From the NCBI RefSeq assembly GCF_019991125.1, contig NZ_JAGENB010000001.1:1116001-1180000 (forward strand): 64,000 nucleotides of DNA, read 5' to 3'. Within the stretch, counting starts at the first letter, position 1, and each line of letters begins with the position of its first letter. This stretch comes from Phyllobacterium calauticae (lineage in GTDB: Bacteria; Pseudomonadota; Alphaproteobacteria; Rhizobiales; Rhizobiaceae). A model generated the notes under the pieces. It was not told the DNA's origin. It did no database searches and was given only the letters and a program-made list of their open reading frames with translations. This document shows positions 1-8,270 of this stretch, one piece after another. Position numbers and translations under genes: made by a program.

Positions 1-776
1 ACGTCGAACTGCAGCAATGCCTGCATGTAGATGAGATAGGTGATGTTGGTCGTCTGGATGCCCGGCCCGCCATTGGTCGTCACCAGAATTTCGGCGAAGA
101 CGCTGAGCAGGAAGATCGTCTGGATCAGGATGACCACGGTGATCGCCCGCGACAGATGCGGCAGCACCAGATAGATGAAGCGCGAGATCGCCCCGGCGCC
201 GTCCATTTCGGCGGCTTCCTTCTGCTCGCCGTCCAGCGATTGCAGGGCGGTGAGGAGAATGAGGGTGGCGAAGGGCAGCCATTGCCAGGCGACGATGAGG
301 ATGATCGAAAACAGCGGCATCTGCGCGAACCAGTCGATCGGCTGGAAGCCGAACAGGCGGGCAATCCAGGCGAACAGGCCGTTGACCGGATGCATCAACA
401 TGTTCTTCCACACCAGCGCCGATACCGTCGGCATGACGAAGAACGGCGCGATGACCAAGAGCCGCACGATGCCCTGGCCGAAGAACGGCTGATCCAGCAC
501 CAGCGCCAGAAGAATGCCGCCGATGACGGTGATGAGCAGCGTCCCGCCAACCAGAATGAGTGTATTGGCAAGCGCGGTGAAGAAGGCGGGATCGGTCAGA
601 AAATACTGGTAGTTGAGAAAGCCGATATATTCCTCGGTCCCCGGCATCAGCAAGTTGTAGCGCAGGAACGAGAAGTACAGCGTCATGACAAGCGGCACGA
701 TCATCCACACGAAGAGCAGGATGACGGCGGGCGACATCATGATACGGGCCGTTGCACGTGTCTGAAGCGTAGCCAT
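1..776 (-). CDS. Carbohydrate ABC transporter permease (3' part lies outside the window)
   Basis: This is an inner-membrane permease of a sugar/polyol ABC importer. The start ATG at 776 is followed by a cytoplasmic stretch and hydrophobic segments, and the reading frame stays open to the window edge (about 258 codons seen). The EAA loop that contacts the ATPase is visible (KEAAEMDGAG followed by the conserved LP about ten residues later), typical of MalF-type permeases. The solute-binding protein gene lies about 100 bp upstream on the same strand, so the two are probably co-transcribed. The best match in character is the sorbitol/mannitol (SmoF) group, inferred from the partner protein. The exact substrate is not proven. 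The missing C-terminus is only a window-edge effect. Confidence 0.9.
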   Translation of the reverse strand, partial: MATLQTRATARIMMSPAVILLFVWMIVPLVMTLYFSFLRYNLLMPGTEEYIGFLNYQYFLTDPAFFTALANTLILVGGTLLITVIGGILLALVLDQPFFGQGIVRLLVIAPFFVMPTVSALVWKNMLMHPVNGLFAWIARLFGFQPIDWFAQMPLFSIILIVAWQWLPFATLILLTALQSLDGEQKEAAEMDGAGAISRFIYLVLPHLSRAITVVILIQTIFLLSVFAEILVTTNGGPGIQTTNITYLIYMQALLQFD

Positions 777-877
777 GGTCAGGTTCCGATACGATAATTA
801 TCAAAAACGATAATGCAAAAGGAGGCCCGGGCGGCATCCGACATTCGCGTCGGAAGCCGTCCGGAGCCAGGAGGATT

Positions 878-2188
878 CTACTTGATGTAGCCGCCCTTTG
901 TCATCTCGCGGGTGGTCAGCGCCTGGGCACCCTGCAGGGCCTGGTCGACACTCATCGAACCGGCGAGCGCAGCGGAGAACTGCTGGCCCACGGCGGTGCC
1001 GATGCCCTGGAATTCAGGGATGGCGACGAACTGGCCGCCCGTATAGGGCACCGGCTTGATGGTCGGCTTGCTGGTGTTCGCGGCGGTCATCGCATCGAGC
1101 GTGATCTTGGCGAAAGGCGCGGCCTTCTGGTACTCGGCATTGGCATAGAGCGAGGTGCGCGTGCCCGGAGGAACGTTGGCCCAGCCTTCCTTGGATGCAA
1201 CGAGTTCCGTATAGGCCTTGTCGGTCGCCCAGGAGATGAACTTCTGCGCGGCTTCCGCCTTCTTGGTGCCGGCGGGAACGCCGAGGTTCCAGGCCCACAG
1301 CCAGTTGCCGTGGTTTTCAACGCCGCCGGTCGGGAAGAGCGCATAGCCCACCTTGTCGGCAACCTTGGATTCCTTCGGGTTGGTCACGAAGGACGCGGCC
1401 ACCGTCGCATCGATCCAGATGCCGCACTTGCCGGTCTGGAACAGCGCGAGGTTTTCATTGAAGCCGTTGGAGGATGCACCGGGAGGTCCGGCTTCCTTCA
1501 TCAGGTCGACATAGAACTTCAGCGCATGCTTCCATTCCGGCTGGTCGAACTGCGGATGCCACTTTTCATCGAACCAGCGCGCGCCGAACGAATTGGCGGT
1601 GGCCGTCAGCAGCGCCATGTTCTCGCCCCAGCCGGCCTTGCCGCGCAGGCAGATGCCGTAGGTCTCGGTGGACTTGTCGGTCATCTTCTTCGCCGCTTCG
1701 GCGATCTGGTCCCAGGTCGGCTTTTCCGGAATGGTCACACCGGCCTTTTCAGCCAGGTCCTTGCGGTACATGACCATGGCGCTTTCGCCGTAGAACGGCG
1801 AGGCGTAGAGCTTGCCGTCAACCGAAACCGCATCGCGGATCGCCGGCAGGAGGTCGTCCTTGCTGTAATCCTTGGCAAGGCCGTCGAGCGGCAGGAGCCA
1901 GCCCTGCTTGGCCCAGATCGGCACTTCATAGGTGCCGATGGTCATGATGTCGTACTGGCCGCCTTTGGTGGCGATATCGGTGGTGACACGCTGGCGCAGC
2001 ACGTTTTCTTCGAGCGTGACCCATTCCAGCTTGATGTCGGGATTTTTCTTGGTGAAGTCGTCGGTCAATTTCTGCATGCGAACCATGTCGCCATTGTTGA
2101 CCGTGGCAATGGTCAGCGTTTCGGCATTGGCGAAACTCGCCATGGCCAGAACTGACGCAGCGCCGAGCAGAAGCGTTCTCGTTAACAT
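878..2188 (-). CDS. Sugar/polyol ABC transporter substrate-binding protein (SmoE-like)
   Basis: Periplasmic binding protein (436 aa) that delivers a sugar or sugar alcohol to the permease encoded just downstream. I start at ATG 2188 because a GGAGGA ribosome binding site lies directly upstream and the protein then begins with a standard Sec signal peptide ending near ASFANA/ETL. A longer upstream frame adds 20 residues ahead of the signal and looks wrong. The mature protein has the extracellular solute-binding family 1 pattern, including an early TIATVNNGDMVRMQ stretch that resembles SmoE of mannitol/sorbitol importers. Two operator-like repeats lie upstream, and the SorC regulator gene sits behind them. 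Substrate assignment is from resemblance only. Confidence 0.9.
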   Translation of the reverse strand: MLTRTLLLGAASVLAMASFANAETLTIATVNNGDMVRMQKLTDDFTKKNPDIKLEWVTLEENVLRQRVTTDIATKGGQYDIMTIGTYEVPIWAKQGWLLPLDGLAKDYSKDDLLPAIRDAVSVDGKLYASPFYGESAMVMYRKDLAEKAGVTIPEKPTWDQIAEAAKKMTDKSTETYGICLRGKAGWGENMALLTATANSFGARWFDEKWHPQFDQPEWKHALKFYVDLMKEAGPPGASSNGFNENLALFQTGKCGIWIDATVAASFVTNPKESKVADKVGYALFPTGGVENHGNWLWAWNLGVPAGTKKAEAAQKFISWATDKAYTELVASKEGWANVPPGTRTSLYANAEYQKAAPFAKITLDAMTAANTSKPTIKPVPYTGGQFVAIPEFQGIGTAVGQQFSAALAGSMSVDQALQGAQALTTREMTKGGYIK

Positions 2189-2210
2189 CTCATTCCTCCC
2201 GTGAATGTTA

Positions 2211-2243
2211 TGAGCAATTGCTTGTCTTATGGGCAAATACTCA
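2211..2243. promoter_or_regulatory. Two tandem operator-like sites upstream of the binding protein gene
   Basis: Two 14-nt elements of similar sequence lie in the gap between the SorC regulator gene and the binding-protein gene: TGAGCAATTGCTTG at 2211-2224 and TGGGCAAATACTCA at 2230-2243. The first contains the perfect palindrome AGCAATTGCT, and the second matches it at the core positions. The 19-bp repeat distance puts them on nearly the same DNA face. I infer that they bind the SorC-family regulator encoded next door. Confidence 0.45.
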
Positions 2244-2322
2244 CACAATCCCGAAACAAGTCAAGAGGCAATCGATGCTGCGCTGCAGCATCAAACCTTC
2301 GCTTCCAGCAAAACGGTGGAAA

Positions 2323-3279
2323 TCAGGCGGGACGGAGGAGTGCTTCGGCGGTCTGTTCGTCCGTAATCAAGCCATTGATAAGACTGCCTTTAATCGCAGC
2401 GACAATACCGGGCAGCTTCTTGGCGCCCATGGCGATGGCGATCACCGTCGCCGTCTCGCGCGAGGGGATGTGCGCACTGGCCACGCGGTCATTGGTGAGG
2501 CCCTCGATGGGCACGCCATTGCGGTCGAACGCCCGCCCGACGATCTCGCACACCGCGCCGGCCCGGCGCAAAGCCAGGAGTTCATCGCGCGAAATGAAGC
2601 CGTCGACGAAGAGCGGCGCATCGTCCTCAAGGTCGCCGATGCCGAGAAAGGCGACATTGGCCTGCGCCGACAATTCCAGCACCGGACGGATCATGGCCTG
2701 CGCGTGCAGCAGCTCGCGCTCCTCCGGCGAGGAGGCGATAACAGGCAGCGGCATCGGGAAGGAGCGCGCCTTGATCTTGTCGGCGATATTGAAAATGACG
2801 TTGTAATACGCGGCTGAACCATCCGGCGAAATATTGCCGGTAAGCGATACAACCTTATGTTGGGGACACTCAATGGGTGACAGCCGTTCGATGGCGGCCT
2901 TCAGCGTGCGTCCCGTGCCGATGCCGAGGACGATCGGCGCCTCGGATTTCAGCCAGCGGGTCATTTCATCCGCCGCCGCATCGGCCACGCCGAGCGTGGT
3001 CGAGGTCGAGCCCGGATCGGTCGGCACCACTTCCACCATCTTGAGGTCGAAGCGCTTTTTCAACTGCGCGGCAAGGTCAAGACAGTGGGCGATGGGATGG
3101 TCGAGGCGCACCTTGACCAGCCCTTCCGACACGGCCAGCGACACCATGCGCTGCGCCGACTGGCGCGAAATACCGAGTTTGGCCGCAATCTCATCCTGTG
3201 TGTTGCCGGCGACGTAATAGAGCCAGCCGGCCCGCGCCGCATCGTCCAGCCTTGATGTGGTAATCTCGGGCTTACTCAA
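2323..3279 (-). CDS. SorC-family sugar-binding transcriptional regulator
   Basis: Cytoplasmic transcription regulator (318 aa). The N-terminus (about residues 10-60) is a helix-turn-helix with the family pattern ARAGWLYYVAGNTQDEIA...ISRQ. The remainder is the sugar-phosphate-binding domain of the SorC/DeoR group (GIGTGRTLKAAI, GIGDLEDDAPL, AIAMGAKKLPGIVAAI). No ATG is available near the expected N-terminus. The frame opens with TTG at 3279, which overlaps the stop codon of the SelT/W/H-like gene by 4 nt (TTGA), suggesting translational coupling. It precedes the ABC importer genes on the same strand and probably controls them in response to a phosphorylated sugar. Confidence 0.9.
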   Translation of the reverse strand: MSKPEITTSRLDDAARAGWLYYVAGNTQDEIAAKLGISRQSAQRMVSLAVSEGLVKVRLDHPIAHCLDLAAQLKKRFDLKMVEVVPTDPGSTSTTLGVADAAADEMTRWLKSEAPIVLGIGTGRTLKAAIERLSPIECPQHKVVSLTGNISPDGSAAYYNVIFNIADKIKARSFPMPLPVIASSPEERELLHAQAMIRPVLELSAQANVAFLGIGDLEDDAPLFVDGFISRDELLALRRAGAVCEIVGRAFDRNGVPIEGLTNDRVASAHIPSRETATVIAIAMGAKKLPGIVAAIKGSLINGLITDEQTAEALLRPA

Positions 3280-3728
3280 TTATCTGCCCCGCCCTTAAGC
3301 GCCTCGCTCCGCTCGTTGCTGGCGGGGACCCCATTGTCTGCCCCGCCCTTAAGCGCCTCGCTCCGCTCGTTGCTGGCGGGGACCCCATTGTCTGCCCCGC
3401 CCTTAAGCGCCTCGCTCCGCTCGTTGCTGGCCGGACCTCCCACGGCCTTGTGCCCGTCGGAATGGCCGAGATCGCGCTCGGGCCAGACGATGTCGCGCAC
3501 CTTCTGCTTGAGCACCTTGGCTTCAGGGAAACCGCCATCGCGCTTGCGCTCCCAGATCAGATCGCCCTCGACGCGGATTTCGAACACGCCGCCGGTGCCG
3601 GGGATCAGGGCCACCTCGCCGAGATCGGCGCCAAAGCTGGACAGCAGTTCCTGCGCCATCCAGGCGGAGCGGAGGAGCCAGCTGCATTGGGTGCAGTAAA
3701 GGATGGTGATGCGCGGTTTCGTTGTCAT
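3276..3728 (-). CDS. SelT/SelW/SelH-family (Rdx) protein with C-terminal 18-residue repeats
   Basis: Thioredoxin-like protein of the Rdx family. Residues 1-98 form the family domain, with the redox motif CTQC near residue 13 (Cys in place of selenocysteine), followed by GTGGVFEI and WERKRDGGFPEA segments typical of bacterial SelW-like proteins. Such proteins are normally about 95-100 aa. This one is 150 aa because it runs into a 54-bp tandem repeat that adds nearly three copies of an 18-residue unit containing ASNERSEALKGGADN. The stop codon lies inside a TTGA overlap with the SorC start. The family's function (a redox role) is poorly defined. Whether the repeat tail is functional or just readthrough of an inserted repeat is unknown. 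Confidence 0.85.
   Translation of the reverse strand: MTTKPRITILYCTQCSWLLRSAWMAQELLSSFGADLGEVALIPGTGGVFEIRVEGDLIWERKRDGGFPEAKVLKQKVRDIVWPERDLGHSDGHKAVGGPASNERSEALKGGADNGVPASNERSEALKGGADNGVPASNERSEALKGGADN
3283..3430. repeat. 54-bp tandem repeat, about 2.7 copies, inside a coding region
   Basis: Copies at 3283-3336 and 3337-3390 are identical, and a third, partial copy runs from 3391 to about 3430. The unit begins TCTGCCCCGCCCTTAAGCGC and is 18 codons long, so it keeps the reading frame of the SelT/W/H-like gene on the minus strand. Sequence identity between copies suggests recent expansion. Confidence 0.95.
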
Positions 3729-3781
3729 GCCGAGCTTCTTAGCATTTCCGCATCGGGATGTAAGCTGCTGTGTTGGGATGC

Positions 3782-3859
3782 TGTTGGATAGGTTTCACCC
3801 CCCTCTGTCCGGCAGCCCAGAGGGGGGTGAAAAATAATTGGGCTGAAACTTATCCAACA
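3782..3859. repeat. Nested inverted repeat (palindromic intergenic element)
   Basis: The outer arms TGTTGGATAGGTTTCA (3782-3797) and its near-complement (3844-3859, one mismatch) enclose a perfect 15-bp stem, TTTCACCCCCCTCTG (3793-3807) and its complement (3818-3832), with a 10-nt loop. The CACCCCCCTCTG core recurs at 4729-4740 and 58981-59141, so this is a member of a dispersed palindromic family. It could act as a terminator, but this is not shown. Confidence 0.85.
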
Positions 3860-4221
3860 CGTCCCATCCGCGCTTATCCTTCTCGTGTCCTTTCCGGCGG
3901 GAATGCTTCCGGAAACTTTCGAAAGTCGGGAAAGGATCGGCGCTTCGGCCCTGCAGGGAGGAAAACCTGTGCGGCTGGGGAGGTTTGGCTCGGTGGTGGA
4001 ACATTGAGCAAAAACTTGAAAACGCCGGGGCGGGTGGTCCTTGGATCGCAAGCATCGCATACGGACTACCCCTAGACCCGCGTTCCCAGGACCGCCCGTC
4101 ATTCTCCTCTTTCAACAGCCAGACGCAAAAGCGGGCGTGGCAACGGTCGCTCCTGACAGAAGGTTGTCAGCAGCCCTGCGCTATACCGCGCGCCCGGAAG
4201 ACAGGCGCGAGGGAGGGCATC
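3860..4221. other. Gene-free stretch with two abutting short palindromes
   Basis: I see no convincing gene here. The open frames lack codon character and sensible starts. The notable items are TTCCGGAA (3907-3914) directly followed by the perfect palindrome ACTTTCGAAAGT (3915-3926), which could be a regulator site for the downstream gene at 4222. The rest shows no motif I recognise. Confidence 0.4.
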
Positions 4222-4698
4222 ATGGACGGCAGGGAACAGACGACCGGCAGCGCGGCGGATTTCGATTTTCTCATCGGCGACTGGACCATCCGCAATCTGC
4301 GGCTGAAACAGCGTTTTGCCGGTTGCGACGACTGGGATGAATTTCCCGCCACGTCGCGCGTGCGCAAGCTGCTGCAGGACACGGCCAATCTGGAAGAGAT
4401 GGACATTCCGGCCAAGGGCTTTGCCGGGATCACGCTGCGCCTGTTCAACCCGCGCGACGGCTCGTGGTCGCTGCACTGGGCGGACAGCCGGAGCAACCGC
4501 CTGTTTGCGCCTGTTATCGGCCGGTTCGACCAGGATGAAGGCCTGTTCTACGGCGATGACACCGACGAGGGCAGGCCGGTGCGCGTGCGGTTTCTCTGGG
4601 AACCCTGCCAGCACACCCCATGCTGGGAACAGGCGTTTTCCCGCGATGGCGGCGAAACCTGGGAAACCAACTGGATGATGCGGTTCACCCGGGTGTGA
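4222..4698 (+). CDS. Conserved hypothetical protein (158 aa)
   Basis: Soluble 158-residue protein with a start set by a GGGAGG ribosome binding site just before ATG 4222. It opens with FDFLIGDWTIRN, a pattern seen in small beta-barrel-like conserved proteins such as the DUF1579 group, where a phenylalanine/tryptophan-rich opening precedes several beta strands. Further strand-like segments follow (WSLHWADSRSNRLFAPVIGRF, WETNWMMRFTRV), consistent with a lipocalin-like fold. No catalytic motif is visible. It is convergent with the small gene at 4728-5024. The function is unknown. Confidence 0.75.
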   Translation: MDGREQTTGSAADFDFLIGDWTIRNLRLKQRFAGCDDWDEFPATSRVRKLLQDTANLEEMDIPAKGFAGITLRLFNPRDGSWSLHWADSRSNRLFAPVIGRFDQDEGLFYGDDTDEGRPVRVRFLWEPCQHTPCWEQAFSRDGGETWETNWMMRFTRV

Positions 4699-4727
4699 TG
4701 CTGCTGTGCTGAGATTGCATCGTGTCC

Positions 4728-5024
4728 TCACCCCCCTCTGCCCCGCCGCCGCAGCTCCCGCCGCACACGGCGCCAGACGCCCTGCCGCACCATGTCGCCA
4801 CGCCGCCATGCATAGTCCTCCTCGATCCAGGCCTGATACCCGGCAAACGCGCCATGCCTGGCAACAAGCGCGTCCGCCATATCAGTGATTTCATCCCTCG
4901 GAACCAGCCACGGCTTGATCGATGCTTCCCATGCATGGAAGAGCAGCGTGCCCCAGATCGGGGAAATGCAGATGATGAAAATGAACCATTCAAAACAATT
5001 GGAAAAACACATGGCAGTATCCAC
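4728..5024 (-). CDS. Small conserved protein with N-terminal hydrophobic segment
   Basis: 98-residue protein. Residues 5-30 are hydrophobic and could form one membrane segment. The remainder reads like a known small rhizobial hypothetical family: MADALVARHG, an acidic stretch with AWRRGD, and a strongly basic C-terminus (VRRELRRR). The start could also be the internal ATG at residue 4 or the one at the MADAL segment. The last codons and stop lie in CAGAGGGGGGTGA, which is the complement of the dispersed CACCCCCCTCTG repeat core, so the C-terminal end may have been shaped by a repeat insertion. No function is assigned. Confidence 0.6.
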   Translation of the reverse strand: MDTAMCFSNCFEWFIFIICISPIWGTLLFHAWEASIKPWLVPRDEITDMADALVARHGAFAGYQAWIEEDYAWRRGDMVRQGVWRRVRRELRRRGRGG

Positions 5025-5075
5025 ATAAAGACGATATCAAATCGTCACATTGTAGATCGACCTGTGGTTTTTGCC

Positions 5076-5090
5076 AGAACAAATTGTTCT
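5076..5090. promoter_or_regulatory. Perfect palindrome overlapping the XRE regulator translation start region
   Basis: AGAACAAATTGTTCT is a perfect inverted repeat (7-bp arms, 1-nt centre) ending 1 nt before the ATG at 5092, in the gap between divergent genes. The position and symmetry fit an autorepression operator for the downstream XRE-family protein. It also resembles the GAAC-GTTC sites of LexA-like repressors, so identity is open. Confidence 0.55.
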
Positions 5091-5091
5091 C

Positions 5092-5424
5092 ATGGAATCA
5101 TTTGCATCGAATCTACGCCTCCGAACCAAAGAGCTTGGCATTCATCAGGCGGATGTGGCGCGGCGCGCTGGCTTAAGTGAGAAGCGATACAGCAATTACG
5201 TCACCGGCAGGCGTGAACCTGACCTTGCGACAGTCGTGCGTATTGCAAAAGTGCTGCAGACGACGCCGGACAGATTGCTGTCGTTCGGCGACGAGACCGA
5301 TGCCGAGCCGATTGCGCAGCAGCGCATCCGCGCGGCCATCGGGGTGCTGTCACCGGATGATCTGGAAACCGTGGCGATCATGGTCGAGGCACTGGCGAGC
5401 AAGCGCCATGCGGGCGGGGGCTGA
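5092..5424 (+). CDS. XRE-family helix-turn-helix transcriptional regulator
   Basis: 110-residue DNA-binding protein. Residues about 5-62 form a Cro/C1-type HTH (LRLRTKELGIHQADVARRAG, then LSEKRYSNYVTGRREPDLAT). The rest is a short helical tail. I take ATG 5092 (MESFASNL) rather than an upstream TTG, because the domain begins there and a palindrome occupies the upstream bases. No phage genes surround it. It is divergent from the small gene ending at 5024, which it may also control, and convergent with the DUF1127 gene. Confidence 0.85.
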   Translation: MESFASNLRLRTKELGIHQADVARRAGLSEKRYSNYVTGRREPDLATVVRIAKVLQTTPDRLLSFGDETDAEPIAQQRIRAAIGVLSPDDLETVAIMVEALASKRHAGGG

Positions 5425-5453
5425 GGCCAGCGTCCTCCCCGCCGCATACAAAT

Positions 5454-5618
5454 TCAGCGGCGGGACATTTCCCGGGCGATGCGGGTGAAATCCGCCTGCT
5501 TGATGCCGATATCGGCGCGGTCGGCCGGGCTCATGGCGTTGAGGAGCGCCATGGCGTTGCGGAAATCCTGGTCCTTGCGGCGGCGTCCGCGCGCGGTGAA
5601 ATCGAAGATGAAGCTCAT
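5454..5618 (-). CDS. DUF1127 (YjiS-like) small basic protein
   Basis: 54-residue arginine-rich protein. The family hallmark is visible near the C-terminus: ADIGI followed by a basic segment ending in MSRR. Start ATG 5618, stop 5454-5456. Members in alphaproteobacteria are short RNA-associated proteins implicated in RNA turnover and phosphate/carbon adaptation, which is family knowledge and not shown here. The ribosome binding site is weak. It is a stand-alone gene, convergent with the XRE regulator and divergent from the DUF1801 gene. Confidence 0.8.
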   Translation of the reverse strand: MSFIFDFTARGRRRKDQDFRNAMALLNAMSPADRADIGIKQADFTRIAREMSRR

Positions 5619-5733
5619 TGGTGTGTAACCCGTGTCGATGTAGTGTTACCCCAAGGATAAATCCACACGCCCGGATTGTGCAGTGCAATATGCGCATGGG
5701 TGGTATGTCGACATAAAGGGAAACGCCAAGACG

Positions 5734-6132
5734 ATGGACAAGACGGCAACAACCAAGACCGAAAACCCCGCCGCGCTGATCGATGCGCGGATCAAAGAAC
5801 TCAGCGACTGGCGCGGCCCGATGCTGGCGCATGTGCGGGCGCTCATCCGGCAGGCCGACCCCGAGGTGGTGGAAGAGGTGAAGTGGCGCGGGGTGCCGGT
5901 CTGGGAACATGCCGGCATCATCTGCACAGGCGAGACCTACAAGAGCGCGGTGAAGCTGACCTTTCTCAAGGGTGCGGCACTCGCCGATCCGGCAAAGCTG
6001 TTCAATTCCAGCCTCGAGGGCAATGCCCGGCGCGCCATCGATCTGCACGAGGGCGATGTCATCGATGAGGAAGCCTTCAAGGCGCTCATCCGCGCCGCCG
6101 TCGCGCTGAACACCGCCAAGCCGCGCAAGTAA
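5734..6132 (+). CDS. DUF1801 domain protein
   Basis: 132-residue cytoplasmic protein of the YdhG/YdeI-like DUF1801 fold. The family pattern is seen as an N-terminal helix (IDARIKELSDWRGPMLAHVR), then VVEEVKWRGVPVWEHAGIICT, a strand-turn-strand core with conserved Trp and Gly, and TFLKGAALADPAKLFNSSLE. I start at ATG 5734 (MDKTATT); the longer frame adds an unsupported leader. The biochemical role of the family is not established. The next gene, on the opposite strand, is the small lipoprotein. Confidence 0.85.
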   Translation: MDKTATTKTENPAALIDARIKELSDWRGPMLAHVRALIRQADPEVVEEVKWRGVPVWEHAGIICTGETYKSAVKLTFLKGAALADPAKLFNSSLEGNARRAIDLHEGDVIDEEAFKALIRAAVALNTAKPRK

Positions 6133-6140
6133 TCAGGCGG

Positions 6141-6332
6141 TCAGCGACCTACCTGCTCGGCCTGCTCGACCGTCAGCGGCTTGATCTCCGGCGGCAGCGG
6201 TTCCGGCTTGTCCGCCTGCAGGACAGGCGCCGACGGCACCAGCGGCCGCGCCGTGGTGCAGGCGGCCGCGCAGGCCAGAATGCCAGCAAAGGCGAGCTTC
6301 CGCGCCAGGGCGCGGGGAAAACCGGCTTGCAT
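6141..6332 (-). CDS. Small putative lipoprotein downstream of lepA
   Basis: 63-residue protein with a basic N-terminus, a hydrophobic stretch (LAFAGILACAAAC) containing a cysteine suited to lipid attachment, and a short proline-rich tail that would be periplasmic. The lipobox is not canonical (ILAC or AAAC), so the modified cysteine is uncertain. The start ATG 6332 lies 6 nt after the lepA stop, with GAGG just upstream overlapping the lepA end, which implies coupled expression. Function unknown. Confidence 0.6.
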   Translation of the reverse strand: MQAGFPRALARKLAFAGILACAAACTTARPLVPSAPVLQADKPEPLPPEIKPLTVEQAEQVGR

Positions 6333-6338
6333 CAAGCC

Positions 6339-8147
6339 TCAGTTATCGCTCATCTTCAGCGCCTGGATGAAGGCTTCCTGCGGGATTTCGACCTTGCCGA
6401 ACTGCCGCATGCGCTTCTTGCCTTCCTTCTGCTTTTCCAGAAGCTTGCGCTTACGCGAGACGTCGCCGCCATAGCATTTTGCCGTCACGTCCTTGCGCAG
6501 GGCCGAGATGGTTTCACGCGCGATCACCGTGCCGCCGATGGCCGCCTGGATCGGGATCTTGAACATGTGCTTGGGGATCAGATCCTTCAGCTTTTCGCAG
6601 AGGTCGCGGCCGCGCTTTTCCGCGGCGGCGCGGTGCACCATCATCGACAGCGCATCGACCGGCTCGCCGTTGACCAGCACCGACATCTTGACCAGATTGC
6701 CCTCGCGGTAATCCGAGAGGTGATAGTCGAAGGAGGCATAGCCCTGGCTGATCGACTTCAACCGGTCGTAGAAATCGAACACGACTTCGTTGAGCGGCAG
6801 GTCATAGGTGACCATGGCGCGCTTGCCGACATAGTTGAGATCGATCTGGATGCCGCGGCGGTCCTGGCAGAGTTTCAGGATGGAGCCGAGATAATCATCG
6901 GGGGTGAGGATCGTCGCGCGGATCCACGGTTCCTCGATGGTGGCGATCTTCATCACCTCGGGCATGTCAGCGGGGTTGTGCAACTCCTTCTGCGTGCCGT
7001 CGGTCATGTTGAGCTTGTAGACAACGCTCGGGGCGGTGGCGATGAGATCGAGGTTGAACTCACGCTCCAGCCGCTCCTGGATGATTTCGAGATGCAAGAG
7101 CCCGAGGAAGCCGCAGCGGAAACCGAAACCCAGCGCGGCGGAGCTTTCCATTTCGAAGGAGAACGAGGCGTCGTTGAGGCGCAGGCGGCCCATAGCGGCG
7201 CGCAAATCCTCGAAATCAGCTGCATCGACCGGGAAGAGACCGCAGAAAACCACCGGCTGCGCCGGCTTGAAACCGGGCAGGATGGAATCGGTCGGGCGCT
7301 TGTCCTCGGTGATGGTATCGCCGACGCGGGTGTCGGCGACTTCCTTGATCGAGGCGGTGATGAAGCCGAATTCGCCCGGTCCAAGCTCATCCACGGCCAG
7401 CATCTTCGGCGTGAACACGCCGGTGCGCTCGACCGGATATTTGGCGCCTGTGCCCATCATGCGGATGGTCTGGCCCTTTTTCAAAACGCCATCGATGATG
7501 CGCACGAGAACGATAACGCCGAGATAGCTGTCGTACCAGCTGTCGACCAGCATGGCCTTCAGCGGCTTGGTGCGGTCGCCTTCACGCGGCGGCGGCAGCT
7601 GGTTGACGATGGCTTCCAGAACATCGGGAATGCCGAGGCCGGTCTTGGCGGAAATCAGCACGGCCTGGCTGGCATCGATGCCGATGACTTCCTCGACCTG
7701 TTCGCGGATGCGTTCGGGTTCGGCGGCCGGCAGATCGACCTTGTTCAGCACCACGACGATCTCGTGGTTGTTGTCGATGGCCTGATAGACATTGGCGAGG
7801 GTCTGCGCTTCGACGCCCTGCGAGGCGTCGACGACGAGCAGTGAACCTTCGCAGGCCGACAGGGACCGCGACACCTCATAGGCAAAGTCGACGTGGCCGG
7901 GCGTATCAATCAGGTTGAGAACATAGGTCTCGCCGTTGTTGGCCTTGTAGTTCAGCCGGACGGTCTGCGCCTTGATGGTGATGCCGCGCTCGCGCTCGAT
8001 ATCCATCGAGTCGAGCACCTGTTCCTTCATGTCGCGCAGCTCGAGCCCGCCTGTCTGCTGGATCAGGCGGTCGGCAAGGGTGGATTTGCCATGGTCGATA
8101 TGGGCGACGATGGAAAAATTACGGATGTGGTCAAGTGGAGTGCTCAT
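6339..8147 (-). CDS. lepA: Elongation factor 4 (LepA), ribosomal back-translocase GTPase
   Basis: 602-residue translation GTPase, the normal length for LepA. The G domain has AHIDHGKST (P-loop), DTPGH (G3) and NKVDLP (G4), followed by beta-barrel and EF-G-like domains and the LepA-specific C-terminal domain (residues about 490-595, with [20 protein letters not shown]). LepA binds stalled or mistranslocated ribosomes in the cytoplasm. The start ATG 8147 ([12 protein letters not shown]) gives the expected N-terminus. A small lipoprotein gene follows in the same transcript. Confidence 0.98.
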   Translation of the reverse strand: MSTPLDHIRNFSIVAHIDHGKSTLADRLIQQTGGLELRDMKEQVLDSMDIERERGITIKAQTVRLNYKANNGETYVLNLIDTPGHVDFAYEVSRSLSACEGSLLVVDASQGVEAQTLANVYQAIDNNHEIVVVLNKVDLPAAEPERIREQVEEVIGIDASQAVLISAKTGLGIPDVLEAIVNQLPPPREGDRTKPLKAMLVDSWYDSYLGVIVLVRIIDGVLKKGQTIRMMGTGAKYPVERTGVFTPKMLAVDELGPGEFGFITASIKEVADTRVGDTITEDKRPTDSILPGFKPAQPVVFCGLFPVDAADFEDLRAAMGRLRLNDASFSFEMESSAALGFGFRCGFLGLLHLEIIQERLEREFNLDLIATAPSVVYKLNMTDGTQKELHNPADMPEVMKIATIEEPWIRATILTPDDYLGSILKLCQDRRGIQIDLNYVGKRAMVTYDLPLNEVVFDFYDRLKSISQGYASFDYHLSDYREGNLVKMSVLVNGEPVDALSMMVHRAAAEKRGRDLCEKLKDLIPKHMFKIPIQAAIGGTVIARETISALRKDVTAKCYGGDVSRKRKLLEKQKEGKKRMRQFGKVEIPQEAFIQALKMSDN

Positions 8148-8270
8148 GCGCGCGATTTAGCAGTGAACAGGCAAAACGCAAAGCGGGAAATGCAATCCGC
8201 CCGCCCGGACCGTCACAAGATTGCATCGTCTGTGCTATATTTTGCCCCTGCGCCACACACAGGGGATGTG

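Noticed and set aside
156-797. Open frame of 213 codons on the plus strand at the left edge
   Set aside because: Complement of the permease gene, which has a proper start, hydrophobic pattern and EAA loop.
3283-3430. CRISPR-like array
   Set aside because: The repeats are directly abutting 54-bp tandem copies without spacers and lie in a reading frame, so this is a tandem repeat and not CRISPR.
3770-4075. Small open frame on the plus strand between the SelT/W/H-like gene and 4222
   Set aside because: It runs through the nested inverted repeat and has no protein-like character or ribosome binding site.
6327-7844. 505-codon open frame on the plus strand
   Set aside because: It is antisense to lepA, and its codon pattern is that of a high-GC shadow frame. 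LepA is certain, so this is not a gene.
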